Source of the DNA: Gp7-AA6 sp036395755
GTDB taxonomy: Bacteria; Acidobacteriota; Thermoanaerobaculia; UBA5066; Gp7-AA6
DNA: 64,000 nt
Direction of reading: 5' to 3'
NCBI GenBank assembly: GCA_036395755.1
Contig: DASWCZ010000056.1
Coordinates: 14,017 to 78,016 of the forward strand
Below are positions 1 to 8,718 of this stretch, piece by piece (the stretch's first letter is position 1; the number at the start of each line of letters is the position of its first letter). The notes under the pieces were generated by a model. The model saw only the letters and a program-made list of their open reading frames with translations, searched no databases and had not been told where the DNA came from. The translations under genes were made by a program, and so were the position numbers.

Positions 1-1275
1 CTGCTCTCGTGGCTCGCCGCAAACTCCCCGGAAACGTACCGTTCCATTCTCGAGGCGGACCGCATGAGCCGCTCCCGCTTCTCGGGTCACGGTTCCGCAA
101 TCGCGCAGGCCTACAACCACGCGATCCTTCCGCTCGCAAGCCGCCGGGACAAGGTCACGCAGGTCGCGTGGGGCATCCGCGACTTCGAGTTCCGGTTCGG
201 TCGGCGGCCCGAGGGGATGTGGCTTCCGGAAACCGCCGTCGACGCGGACACGCTCGAAGTCCTCGCGGAGCAGGGGATCGCGTTCACGGTCCTCGCTCCG
301 TCCCAGGCGGCGCGCGTGCGCGAGCCGGAAGGGGACTGGCAGGACGTCGACGCCCGCGGCATCGACCCCCGCGAGCCCTATCGGGTTCCCCTTCGATCCG
401 GGCGCGCGATCTCCGTCTTTTTCTACGACGGCACGCTCGCGCACGCGGTGGCGTTCGGGGAGCTGCCGCGCGACGGAACGGAGCTCGCGCGCGCGCTGCT
501 GTCCCGTTTCCGCGACGACTCGGATCGAGAGCTCGTCCACGTCGCGACGGACGGGGAGACCTACGGCCACCACTTCCGCGACGGCGACCGCGCGCTCTCC
601 GACGCGCTCGATGCGATCGAGGCCTCCGGTTTTGCCATGCTGACGAATTACGGGGAGCACCTCGCGCGCTTTCCGCCCCGACGCGAAGCGCAGATCGTTC
701 CGAACACCTCCTGGAGCTGCTCGCACGGGATCGCGCGCTGGATGGACGACTGCGGATGCTCGGCGGGGCGCGCGGCAAGTCACCCGTGGCGTCGACCCCT
801 GCGCGAGGCGCTCGACTGGCTGCGCGACACGCTCGCTCCGCTCTACGAGGCCGCCGCGTCCGGTGTCCTCCACGATCCCTGGGCGGCGCGCAACGACTCG
901 ATTGAGATCGTGCTCGATCCTTCGGACGAGAGCGTCCTTCGGTTCTTCGATCGCAACGCGATCGGCCCGCTCTCCGCGGAAGACCGATCGACCGCTCTCG
1001 GCCTCCTGGAGCTCCAGCGCAACGCCCTCCTGATGTACACGAGCTGCGGCTGGTTCTTCGACGATCCGGCCGGTCTCGAGACGCGACAGGTCCTCCGCTA
1101 CGCCGCGCGGGCGGTGGAGCTCGCCGAGGAACACCTCGGCGGTTCGCTCGAGCCGCTCTTCCTCCGTCTCCTCGAGCGAGTGCGGTCGAGCCTCCCCGAA
1201 CGGCGGGACGCTTCGGAGCTCTACCGCACGCTACGCGCGCCTCTGCCTCCGGCCGCGGCCGTCGTGCCGAGCTGA
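1..1275 (+). CDS. Glycoside hydrolase family 57 protein with DUF3536 (5' partial)
   Basis: The reading frame is open from the first base, so the N-terminus lies outside the window. The protein resembles GH57 alpha-glucan enzymes (amylase/branching type) that carry a C-terminal DUF3536 domain. The GMWLPE motif (Glu codon at 229) matches the GH57 nucleophile region. ATDGETYGHH (Asp codon at 550) matches the acid/base region. The part after about nt 700 (SWSCSHGIARW onward) corresponds to DUF3536. It lies 44 bp upstream of glgP and malQ, which supports a role in glycogen or maltodextrin turnover in the cytoplasm. The exact activity (hydrolase or branching enzyme) cannot be told from sequence alone. 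Confidence 0.85.
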   Translation: MLSWLAANSPETYRSILEADRMSRSRFSGHGSAIAQAYNHAILPLASRRDKVTQVAWGIRDFEFRFGRRPEGMWLPETAVDADTLEVLAEQGIAFTVLAPSQAARVREPEGDWQDVDARGIDPREPYRVPLRSGRAISVFFYDGTLAHAVAFGELPRDGTELARALLSRFRDDSDRELVHVATDGETYGHHFRDGDRALSDALDAIEASGFAMLTNYGEHLARFPPRREAQIVPNTSWSCSHGIARWMDDCGCSAGRAASHPWRRPLREALDWLRDTLAPLYEAAASGVLHDPWAARNDSIEIVLDPSDESVLRFFDRNAIGPLSAEDRSTALGLLELQRNALLMYTSCGWFFDDPAGLETRQVLRYAARAVELAEEHLGGSLEPLFLRLLERVRSSLPERRDASELYRTLRAPLPPAAAVVPS

Positions 1276-1302
1276 CGGACGGATCCCTCCGGACCCATCT
1301 GC

Positions 1303-1308
1303 TATTCT
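1303..1308 (+). promoter_or_regulatory. -10-like box TATTCT before glgP
   Basis: TATTCT within GCTATTCT ends 11 nt before the glgP ATG at 1320. The predicted leader would be only a few bases long, and no Shine-Dalgarno is visible. It is one of a recurrent GCTANNNT set in this window. No convincing -35 is seen. Confidence 0.4.
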
Positions 1309-1319
1309 CGGTCGAGTCG

Positions 1320-3449
1320 ATGGAAGTCTTCGGGCAGCACGACTCGGGCCCCGCCCTTCCTCCAAACCTCGCCCTCCTTCCCCGGCTTTCCCGGGACCTG
1401 CGGTGGACGTGGCGTCCGTCGATCCGGGCGCTCTTCTCCTCCCTCGATCCGGGTCTCTGGACGGCGGTCCGCGGCAACCCGGCGGCATTTCTTCGCCGCG
1501 TCTCGCCCGAGCGGCTCCAGACCGCGGCGGCCGACCCGGCCTTCCTGGCGAGGCTCTACGGCCTCGCCTCGGAGCTGGCGTTCGAGGACAACGCGGAGCC
1601 GCTCCACCCGGGCGTCCGCGGACTCGTGTCTCGCCGAGATCGAATCGCCTATTTCTCGGCGGAGTTCGGCTTGACGGAAGTGCTCCCGATCTACGCGGGA
1701 GGTCTCGGGGTTCTCGCGGGCGACGTGCTGAAGTCGTCGAGCGACCTGAAGCTGCCGCTCGTCGGCGTCGGCCTCTTCTACCGCGAGGGGTATTTCCGGC
1801 AGCTCTTGGATGCGGACGGGTGGCAGCGGGAGGAGAACCCGCTTCTCGATCCGGCCGACCTCCCTCTCGCCCTCCCGGTGACAGAGGACGGAAGTCCACC
1901 CACGACCGTACTCGAGCTCGGCGACCGGCCGGTGCAACTCCTGATCCGCGTGGCGCGCGTGGGACGCATCTCGCTCTTCCTGCTCGACGCCGACCTGCCC
2001 GAGAATCATCCCGATGACCGAATGGTCACCGCGCGGCTCTACGCCGGCGACCAGGAGATGCGGATCCGGCAGGAAATCGTCCTCGGAATGGGGGGCTTGA
2101 AGGCTCTGAAGCGGCTTGGCCTCATTCCGTCCATCCGCCACATCAACGAAGGACACGCCGCGTTCGCCGTCCTGGAGAAGATCCGGGAGCTCGTCAGCGA
2201 AGAAGGCATGTCGCTGGCGGATGCCCGCGAGTCGGCGTCCGCCGGAAACGTCTTCACGACACACACTCCGGTCCCCGCGGGCATCGACCGCTTCCCGCTG
2301 CCCTTGATCGAGAAATACCTGTCCGGAGTCGCCCGGGACTGCGGCATCACGATCGAGGAGCTCATGCGTCTGGGGCGCGAGGTTCCGGAGCGGGAGGGGG
2401 AGCCCTTTTCGATGGCGGTCCTGGCGCTCCGCCACTCCTCTCACGCGAACGCGGTCTCGCAGCTCCACGCCCGGGTGTCCCGCCGGCTGTGGATGGAACT
2501 TCTCCCCGAGCTCGCGGACGTCGACGTCCGCATCCAATCGATCACGAACGGCGTCCATCGCGCGACCTGGACCGACCCGGAGATTGCTATGCTGCGGCTG
2601 CCCGACAATCCGGGGCCCGAGGCGCGGAGCGAGCTGTGGCGCACGCACGAGCGTCTGCGCGCGCGCCTCGTTTCGTTCTGCCGTGACCGTCTGGTCGCCT
2701 GGAAGCGCGAGCTCGGCCGCCCCGAAGAGGAAGTCGAAGCGGCGGGTCGCGTTCTCGATCCGCAGGCGATGACCATCGGGTTCGCGCGACGCTTCGCTGC
2801 GTACAAGCGGGCGACGCTCGTCTTCAGCGATCCGGAGCGGCTGAGGCGCCTCCTCGATTCGCGGCCGGTGCAGCTCGTCTTCGCTGGAAAGGCTCACCCC
2901 GCGGACGATCCCGCCAAAGAGCTCCTCCGCGACGTCGTGCGATGGTCGCAGAGCCCGGAGTTCCGGGACCGCGTCGTCTTCCTCCCCGAGTACGACATGG
3001 GGGTCGCTCGCGCGCTCGTCGCGGGCTGCGACGTCTGGTTGAACAACCCGATCCGGCCGCACGAGGCGTCGGGCACGTCCGGGATGAAAGTTGCGATGAA
3101 CGGCGGATTGAACCTCTCGGTCTTGGACGGCTGGTGGGACGAGGCGCCTTACGAGGAGGCGGGTTTCGTCATCGGAGAGGCAACCGACGACTCGGTCCGC
3201 GAGGACGCCGCGACCGCGCTCTACGAGGTGCTCGAGGAGAAGGTCGTCCCCCTCTTCTTCGATCGCGACGAGAACGGAATCCCGTGGCGCTGGGTCGAGA
3301 AGATGGTCTTCTCCGCGAAGCGGATCGCAAGGCTCTTCTCCTCAGACCGCATGGTGACCGAGTACCTGGAGCAGTGCTACCTGCCGGCGGCGGAGCGTCG
3401 CGTCGCGGCGAACGGAACGCGGGCGAGACAGCTCGTCGAGGGGGCCTAG
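1320..3449 (+). CDS. glgP: Alpha-glucan phosphorylase (GT35)
   Basis: Predicted to release glucose-1-phosphate from glycogen or maltodextrin using pyridoxal phosphate. The N-terminus (LPRLSRDLRWTW) is the DUF3417 region of the shorter bacterial/archaeal alpha-glucan phosphorylases. The body continues with YFSAEFGL, INEGHAAF and FTTHTPVPAG. The PLP-binding loop GTSGMK places the Schiff-base lysine near residue 590. The length of 709 aa fits this subfamily rather than the roughly 800-aa MalP/GlgP type. ATG 1320 follows a close TATTCT box and begins right at the family N-terminus. malQ follows immediately. Confidence 0.93.
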   Translation: MEVFGQHDSGPALPPNLALLPRLSRDLRWTWRPSIRALFSSLDPGLWTAVRGNPAAFLRRVSPERLQTAAADPAFLARLYGLASELAFEDNAEPLHPGVRGLVSRRDRIAYFSAEFGLTEVLPIYAGGLGVLAGDVLKSSSDLKLPLVGVGLFYREGYFRQLLDADGWQREENPLLDPADLPLALPVTEDGSPPTTVLELGDRPVQLLIRVARVGRISLFLLDADLPENHPDDRMVTARLYAGDQEMRIRQEIVLGMGGLKALKRLGLIPSIRHINEGHAAFAVLEKIRELVSEEGMSLADARESASAGNVFTTHTPVPAGIDRFPLPLIEKYLSGVARDCGITIEELMRLGREVPEREGEPFSMAVLALRHSSHANAVSQLHARVSRRLWMELLPELADVDVRIQSITNGVHRATWTDPEIAMLRLPDNPGPEARSELWRTHERLRARLVSFCRDRLVAWKRELGRPEEEVEAAGRVLDPQAMTIGFARRFAAYKRATLVFSDPERLRRLLDSRPVQLVFAGKAHPADDPAKELLRDVVRWSQSPEFRDRVVFLPEYDMGVARALVAGCDVWLNNPIRPHEASGTSGMKVAMNGGLNLSVLDGWWDEAPYEEAGFVIGEATDDSVREDAATALYEVLEEKVVPLFFDRDENGIPWRWVEKMVFSAKRIARLFSSDRMVTEYLEQCYLPAAERRVAANGTRARQLVEGA

Positions 3450-4888
3450 ACATTCGTTCCGCCGGCCTCCTCCTTCATCCCACCTCGCTCCCCGGACCTT
3501 TCGGAGTCGGGGACCTCGGACCGGCCGCGGATCGTTTTCTCGACTGGGCCTCCTCGGCCGGCCAGACGATCTGGCAGGTTCTCCCGCTCGGACCGACCGG
3601 CTTCGGCTCTTCTCCCTACGGCGCCCTTTCGGCGTTCGCCGGGAACCCGCTCCTCCTCTCCCCGGAGCGGCTCGTCGAGGACGGGCTCGTCTCCGCTTCC
3701 GCGATCCGGGACGTTCCAGACTTTCCGGCGGAACGGGTGGAGTGGGACTCCGCGCGCGACTGGAAGGAGCGCTTGCTGCGCTGCGCCTGGAGCCGGACGG
3801 AGAAATCCGCCGTGCTTTCCGCCGACCTGGACCGATTCCGCAGCGCGCCGGAGCAGCGGCCCTGGCTTTCCGACTGGGCGCTCTTCGCGGCGCGCCGCGC
3901 CACGGGATCGATGAGCGGAGCGCGGGAGCTCGCGGACGAGATCGCTTACCAGGAGTTCCTGCAACTCCTCTTCTTCCGTCAGTGGGGGAGACTCCGGGAC
4001 GAAGCGGCGCGGCGAGGGATCGCGCTCTTCGGAGACGTCCCGATCTACGTCTCCCGAGACGGCGTGGAGGTGTCAACGCATCCCGATCTCTTCGCGCTCG
4101 ATGCGTCCGGCCTCGCGCTCGAGGTCGCCGGCGTTCCCCCCGACTTCTTCAGCCGGACGGGACAGCTCTGGGGCTACCCGCTGTACCGCTGGGATCGGAT
4201 GGAGCAGAACGGGTTCGCCTGGTGGATCGAGCGCCTTCGAGCGGCTTTCCGGCGGACCGACGTCGTCCGGCTCGATCACTTCCGCGGTTTCGTCGCGTAC
4301 TGGGCGGTCCCCGCGGCATCGGCGACGGCGGCGGAGGGAGAGTGGCGCCCGGGTCCGGGCCGGAGGCTCTTCGACGCGGTCGAGCGCGCGCTCGGCCGCC
4401 TGCCTCTCGTCGCGGAGGACCTCGGGACGATCACTCCCGACGTCCGCGCCCTTCTGGCGGAGCTCGGATTGCCCGGCATGAAAGTCCTGCAGTTCGCCTT
4501 CTTCGAGCCGAACAGCGCCTACCTCCCGCACAACCACGTCGCGAACTCGGTCGTCTACACCGGCACCCACGACAACGACACCGCGCGGGGATGGTGGGGA
4601 AGCCTGAGCGGAGAGGAACGACAGCGGGTACACGACTACCTCGGAAGCGACGGTCACGAGATCGAGTGGGACCTGATCCGCGCGGCCTACGGCTCGGTCG
4701 CCGAGCGCGCCATCGTGCCGATCCAGGACGTCTTCGGGCTCGGAAGCGAGGCGCGGATGAACACGCCCGGGGAGGGCGTTGGGAACTGGAGCTGGCGGGC
4801 GCGGGCAGGGGACTTCCGGCCCGATCGCGCGGCGCGGCTCTCGCGGCTCGCGGTGTTGACGGGACGCTCGGGGAGCTCCAGAACGTAG
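3374..4888 (+). CDS. malQ: 4-alpha-glucanotransferase (GH77)
   Basis: Disproportionating enzyme that transfers maltosyl units between maltodextrins, complementing the phosphorylase upstream. It shows the GH77 opening GLLLHPTSLPGPFGVGDLG, the nucleophile motif RLDHFRG, the acid/base motif VAEDLG and the conserved THDNDT. The start is uncertain. The nearest canonical codon is GTG 3374, 76 bp inside glgP, but family similarity begins only at IRSAGLL. There the frame reads ATT at 3452, 3 nt after the glgP stop codon begins its last base. Initiation at ATT 3452 would give 478 aa and the usual MalQ N-terminus. Function is secure; the start is not. Confidence 0.9.
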   Translation: MLPAGGGASRRGERNAGETARRGGLDIRSAGLLLHPTSLPGPFGVGDLGPAADRFLDWASSAGQTIWQVLPLGPTGFGSSPYGALSAFAGNPLLLSPERLVEDGLVSASAIRDVPDFPAERVEWDSARDWKERLLRCAWSRTEKSAVLSADLDRFRSAPEQRPWLSDWALFAARRATGSMSGARELADEIAYQEFLQLLFFRQWGRLRDEAARRGIALFGDVPIYVSRDGVEVSTHPDLFALDASGLALEVAGVPPDFFSRTGQLWGYPLYRWDRMEQNGFAWWIERLRAAFRRTDVVRLDHFRGFVAYWAVPAASATAAEGEWRPGPGRRLFDAVERALGRLPLVAEDLGTITPDVRALLAELGLPGMKVLQFAFFEPNSAYLPHNHVANSVVYTGTHDNDTARGWWGSLSGEERQRVHDYLGSDGHEIEWDLIRAAYGSVAERAIVPIQDVFGLGSEARMNTPGEGVGNWSWRARAGDFRPDRAARLSRLAVLTGRSGSSRT

Positions 4889-4899
4889 AGAGGTGGGCA

Positions 4900-5136
4900 G
4901 TGACGAGAAAACGGGTCGTCCGGCAGCACGAGGTCGAAGCGGATTTCCGGGTGCCGCAGCTCGCGAAGGCCGGATCTTCGCTCACGCTGCGTCTCCACTA
5001 CCGCGGCGAGAGAATCGGAGAGATCGAGATCGGACGAGGCTCTCTGTACTGGCGCGGCGGCGGACGTCACCGATCGAAGCGGATCCCCTGGTCCCGCTTC
5101 GCCGAAAAGATGGACGAACTGGCGTACGGTGCCTGA
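4900..5136 (+). CDS. Small protein of unknown function, 78 aa
   Basis: Begins at GTG 4900 after a purine-rich GAGAGGTGGG, 11 nt after the malQ stop, so it is probably the last gene of the glycogen operon. The protein is basic at the N-terminus (RKRVVRQ), then has alternating strands (LTLRLHYRGERIGEIEIGRG) and ends in a short helix (WSRFAEKMDELAYGA). No signal peptide or membrane segment is visible. I do not recognise a family. The clean start, ribosome site and operon position argue that it is real. Confidence 0.55.
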   Translation: MTRKRVVRQHEVEADFRVPQLAKAGSSLTLRLHYRGERIGEIEIGRGSLYWRGGGRHRSKRIPWSRFAEKMDELAYGA

Positions 5137-5155
5137 GAGAATGGGAGTCCGCCGT

Positions 5156-5161
5156 TAGATT
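5156..5161 (+). promoter_or_regulatory. -10-like box TAGATT before the outer-membrane protein gene
   Basis: TAGATT (TANNNT type) lies 19 nt before ATG 5181. A Shine-Dalgarno GAAGGAG at 5166-5172 falls between box and start. Confidence 0.35.
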
Positions 5162-5180
5162 CCTTCGAAGGAGCAAGATC

Positions 5181-6521
5181 ATGCCCCTCCTCCGCCGGTT
5201 CGGTCTCTGCCTCGCCGTGATGGGCCTCTTTGCCGCGCGCGCTTCCGGTCAGGCGTTCAACCTTCGGGATCTCCTGACGGAGTTCCTGCGGGAAGGCATC
5301 ACGCTCGCGCCGCCGGCCGCGCCGTTTCCGAGCCACGAGGCGCACTTCAGCGGCATAGATTCCGAGGAATTCCACGCCCTCGAGCATATGAGCGACGAGA
5401 TCGGAAACCAACTCTCCAACTTTCCCCTGGCCTCCTCCGCGGGAGGCTTCACCTATCGGTTCGATCCCTCGGCGGGCGTCTTCACCCGCACTGCCGACAG
5501 CTTTGGTCCCGTTTACGCGGAGCGGGCCGAGTCGATCGGCGTAGGGAAGTTCAACCTCGGGCTGAGCTACAGCCATTTCACCTACGACCGGCTCCACAAC
5601 TTGAGGCTACGCGATGGAGACCTGCGGCTCGTCTTTACGCACGAGGACATCAACCACGACGGAAGCAACCTCCAGCCGTTCTTCGAAGGCGACGTCATCA
5701 CGGGCCGCTTGTTCCTGAAGATCGGCACGGACGTGACGGCTTTCGTTCTGACCTACGGACTGACGGACCGGCTGGACTTCGGCCTCGCGGTGCCCATCGT
5801 GCGCGTTCGGCTGGAAGCGCGCACGGACCTGCAGATCGAGAGGCTCGCGACCGGTTCTGTCGCTCCCGACATCCATCGCTTCGCCAACGGCCGATCGACC
5901 GACACCGTCCGGCAGAGCGGAAGCGCGTCCGGGGTCGGCGACGTCATCGTACGCGGGAAGTATCAACTTCTGCGGGCCGATCGAGGGGGCCTCGCCCTGG
6001 CGGCGGACGTGCGCCTCCCGACGGGGGACGAACGGGAGCTACTCGGCTCGGGCTCGACCCGCGTCAAGGGGTTCCTGATCGGCTCGTTGCGCTGGGGGAC
6101 GTTCTCACCGCACGTCAATGCCGGTTACAACTGGAACTTGCGCACCGGAAGCGCGCCGAGGTTCGCCGACCAGATCGGGTACGCAGCGGGCTTCGACTGG
6201 GCGGCGCATTCTCGGCTGACCTTTGCCGCCGACGTGATCGGCAGCAGCTACCGAGACGCAACGGTCCTCAAGGTGACGGACCAGACCTTCCAGGCGAACA
6301 CGAACCCGAATCCCGCCCAGCCGCCGACCATTGCCACAGCGACCTATCCGATGCTGACCATTCTGGAGGGACGGAACTACACGGCGCTGCTCGGATCCCT
6401 CGGGGCGAAGATCAACCCGTTTGGCAACTTCCTTCTGACGGTCAACGGTCTCTTCCCTCTGAAGCGGGAGAGCCTGCAGGACGACTTCGCGGCCCTGGTG
6501 GCAATCGACTACAGCTTCTAG
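5181..6521 (+). CDS. Outer-membrane beta-barrel protein, phenol-MetA/transporter-like
   Basis: A 446-aa secreted protein. Residues 1-24 form a signal peptide (MPLLRRFGLCLAVMGLFAARASG, cleavage near SGQA). The mature part alternates amphipathic strands ended by aromatic residues (FNLGLSYSHFTYDRL, VLTYGLTDRLDFGLAVPIVR). It ends in an aromatic residue (VAIDYSF), typical of outer-membrane barrels of the MetA-pathway/transporter group. ATG 5181 is chosen for the Shine-Dalgarno GAAGGAG 8 nt upstream and the signal peptide. The substrate is unknown. It has its own upstream -10-like box and converges with the kinase gene. Confidence 0.75.
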   Translation: MPLLRRFGLCLAVMGLFAARASGQAFNLRDLLTEFLREGITLAPPAAPFPSHEAHFSGIDSEEFHALEHMSDEIGNQLSNFPLASSAGGFTYRFDPSAGVFTRTADSFGPVYAERAESIGVGKFNLGLSYSHFTYDRLHNLRLRDGDLRLVFTHEDINHDGSNLQPFFEGDVITGRLFLKIGTDVTAFVLTYGLTDRLDFGLAVPIVRVRLEARTDLQIERLATGSVAPDIHRFANGRSTDTVRQSGSASGVGDVIVRGKYQLLRADRGGLALAADVRLPTGDERELLGSGSTRVKGFLIGSLRWGTFSPHVNAGYNWNLRTGSAPRFADQIGYAAGFDWAAHSRLTFAADVIGSSYRDATVLKVTDQTFQANTNPNPAQPPTIATATYPMLTILEGRNYTALLGSLGAKINPFGNFLLTVNGLFPLKRESLQDDFAALVAIDYSF

Positions 6522-6551
6522 AAAAGGTCGGGCGCGAACGCCGGACAATCT

Positions 6552-8624
6552 CTAGCGCAGGCCGACGATCACCCAGGCGCCACCGATTTTCTCGAGCAGG
6601 ATCCGGACGGGTCCGGAATGAGACTGCTCGCTGCCGACTCGAGGGATTGCCAACCGCCTCTCATGGCCGCTGACTTCGGCGCGCCTCCCTTCGGGCTCGA
6701 CGTCGATCCTGTCGATCTCGAGTTGGAGAGTCTGTGAGCGAAGGCTCTCGAAAGCCTTCTGAATCCGAGGGCGGCCGAGCGAGGGGTAGACCCGGGCGTA
6801 GAGCGCGATGTCGAGCGTGTTCTGCGCCTGGACATAGAGTGCCACCGCTTCCCGGACTCTGTCCTCTTCGGACCGGGCTCGCGCCGGAGATTCGAGTGGC
6901 TTTGCCGGAGGAGGCTTCGGCTCCGGGACCGCCGGGACGACGGAAGGAATCGGACGCGGCGGCTCGGAAGCGACGGTCGGCTCCTTCGCCGCGACCGGCG
7001 GCGGGAGGCTCGCGACGCGCTCGGCGGGACGTTGCGGCGCCGTGCGGGACCAGCTCTCCGCCTGCCGGAAGAGAGCGGCGGCGGAATCGAAGGATGCGGC
7101 TGCCGATTCGTAGCGCCCGTCGCCCAGTAGCCGCTGGCCCTCCTTTTCCTTCCTCCGAGCCGATTCGTAGACGGAGCCCGCGATCTCGGGGGCGCGAGCC
7201 CGCTCGGCGGCGCCCCGCGTGCTCTTCGCCAGGCCGCGCGCGTCCTCGGCGATGCGCCGCAACCGGCCGGTGTCCGGCTGAGAAGCGGGAGGCGCGGCGG
7301 TCGCTTCCAGCGTCGCCGCTTCGGTCGGCGGTGGCGGCGTCGGGACTTCGGCTGCGACGGTCGGCGGAACGACCTGCGCGGCGGCCGCGGTCGGGAAAGG
7401 TCCGGAGGGGCGCGCGAGTTCGCCTCCCCGGGCACTCGAGGGTCGTCGCTGCACAGCGAGAATCACCGCGATCGCCGCCGCCGCCCCGGCGAGGACGATC
7501 GCGGCGACCGGCAGCGGAGAACGGCGGCGGGCGGTCTTTTCCGTCATCGGAGCGGCGACCGTCTCCTCCCACTCTCCCGCCGGTCCAGTCTCGACGGGGC
7601 CGGGGGCGGTCGGCTGGGACCGGGGCGTCGGCGTGCCTTGCGCAACGAAGTACCGGTCGAGCCGGTCCTGAGCGCTCGGAGTGACGGCGTCGTGCGGAAT
7701 CTCGCGCGATTCCCGGACTTTGGCGAGAATGCGCTGGGTCGCCTCCGGATCGGCGGAAAAGCCGAGTGCGTGCCGGATCGTAATGATCTCGCGATCGAAC
7801 TCTTCGGCGCTCGAGAAGCGCCGCGCGCGCTCCTTCTCCATCGCTTTCAAAACCACGGCGCGAACCGGCTCCGGGACGCGGTTGGCCGGATCGGTCACCG
7901 AGAACGGAAGCGCCTCCTTGAAGAGGTGCGCGGCAAAGAGCTCGCGCGGCGATTCGCCGGGAAAGGGCAGCTGTCCTGTCAGGAGCTCGTACAGGCCGAC
8001 GCCGAGCGAGTAGAGGTCGCTCCGGCCGTCCAAGGTCTCGCCTTCTGCCAGGCCGCCGAGCTGCTCGGGAGAAGAATATTTGAGCTTCCCGAGAAAGACG
8101 CCGGTGGACGTCAGATTGATGGTCTTGTCGAGCGGCTTCGCAATGCCGAGGTCGATCAGCTTCACCTGGGGACGGCCCTCGTCGTCGTGGGTCAACATCA
8201 GGTTGTCGGGCGCGATGTCGCGGTGGACCACGTTCTTCCGATGCAGGAATCCGAGCGCGGAGAGCGTCTGGTGCGCGATCTCGAGGGTCATCGGCACACC
8301 GGGCGGTCCCGATGCCCTCAGGAGCTCCGCCAAGTTCACGCCGTCGATGAACTCCATGACGATGTACGCCATGCCGTCGGAGTCCAGAGCGAAATCCAGG
8401 ATGGCCCCGATATTCGGATGTTTGAGACGGGTTGCAGTCTTCGCTTCCTGCGTGAACCGGCGCTTCAGCTCCTCGTCGGCTCCGATCTGCGGACGCATGA
8501 CCTTGACGACACGAACCTCGTCGAGAAGGCGGTGGCGGACCTTGTAGATGGTCCCCATGCCACCTTCCTTGATCTTCGCGAGGATTTCGTACTTGCCTTC
8601 GATGAGGGTACCGGCGACCGGCAA
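6552..8624 (-). CDS. Membrane-anchored Ser/Thr protein kinase with C-terminal NTF2-like region
   Basis: A Hanks-type kinase domain fills about residues 12-280: glycine loop EGGMGTIY, Lys41 in VVKVM, HRDIAPDN (Asp136) and IDLG (Asp158) in place of DFG. The loop has Ala where most Ser/Thr kinases have Lys (HRDLKPEN). A single membrane helix lies near residues 362-385. An Ala/Pro-rich linker and a helical segment follow, then a C-terminal fold resembling SnoaL/NTF2 (VREAVALYVQAQNTLD to GGAWVIVGLR), so the C-terminus is probably periplasmic. TTG 8624 is chosen: it follows GGGAGGTGGGATCTCC and lies 29 nt from a TACAAT box. The frame stays open further upstream but would overlap the divergent gene. 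Confidence 0.85.
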   Translation of the reverse strand: MPVAGTLIEGKYEILAKIKEGGMGTIYKVRHRLLDEVRVVKVMRPQIGADEELKRRFTQEAKTATRLKHPNIGAILDFALDSDGMAYIVMEFIDGVNLAELLRASGPPGVPMTLEIAHQTLSALGFLHRKNVVHRDIAPDNLMLTHDDEGRPQVKLIDLGIAKPLDKTINLTSTGVFLGKLKYSSPEQLGGLAEGETLDGRSDLYSLGVGLYELLTGQLPFPGESPRELFAAHLFKEALPFSVTDPANRVPEPVRAVVLKAMEKERARRFSSAEEFDREIITIRHALGFSADPEATQRILAKVRESREIPHDAVTPSAQDRLDRYFVAQGTPTPRSQPTAPGPVETGPAGEWEETVAAPMTEKTARRRSPLPVAAIVLAGAAAAIAVILAVQRRPSSARGGELARPSGPFPTAAAAQVVPPTVAAEVPTPPPPTEAATLEATAAPPASQPDTGRLRRIAEDARGLAKSTRGAAERARAPEIAGSVYESARRKEKEGQRLLGDGRYESAAASFDSAAALFRQAESWSRTAPQRPAERVASLPPPVAAKEPTVASEPPRPIPSVVPAVPEPKPPPAKPLESPARARSEEDRVREAVALYVQAQNTLDIALYARVYPSLGRPRIQKAFESLRSQTLQLEIDRIDVEPEGRRAEVSGHERRLAIPRVGSEQSHSGPVRILLEKIGGAWVIVGLR

Positions 8625-8653
8625 GGAGATCCCACCTCCCGGGGATCGTTGCG

Positions 8654-8659
8654 ATTGTA
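8654..8659 (-). promoter_or_regulatory. -10-like box TACAAT for the kinase gene
   Basis: On the minus strand TTACAATCG precedes a GGGAGGTGGG ribosome site and TTG 8624. It forms a divergent pair with the plus-strand box at 8706-8711. Confidence 0.4.
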
Positions 8660-8705
8660 ACCGCGAGGACCGCGCGGAAACGTTCTCGGATCGCGCTCTG
8701 TCCTT

Positions 8706-8711
8706 TAGAAT
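8706..8711 (+). promoter_or_regulatory. -10-like box TAGAAT for the UbiA-family gene
   Basis: TTTAGAATG overlaps the first in-frame ATG (8710), which argues that the true start is ATG 8719 or 8728, with an almost leaderless transcript. Confidence 0.4.
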
Positions 8712-8718
8712 GGTTCGG

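Noticed and set aside
1302..3062. Long minus-strand frame opposite glgP
   Set aside because: Low-complexity Arg/Glu/Asp composition with no family features; glgP on the plus strand is certain.
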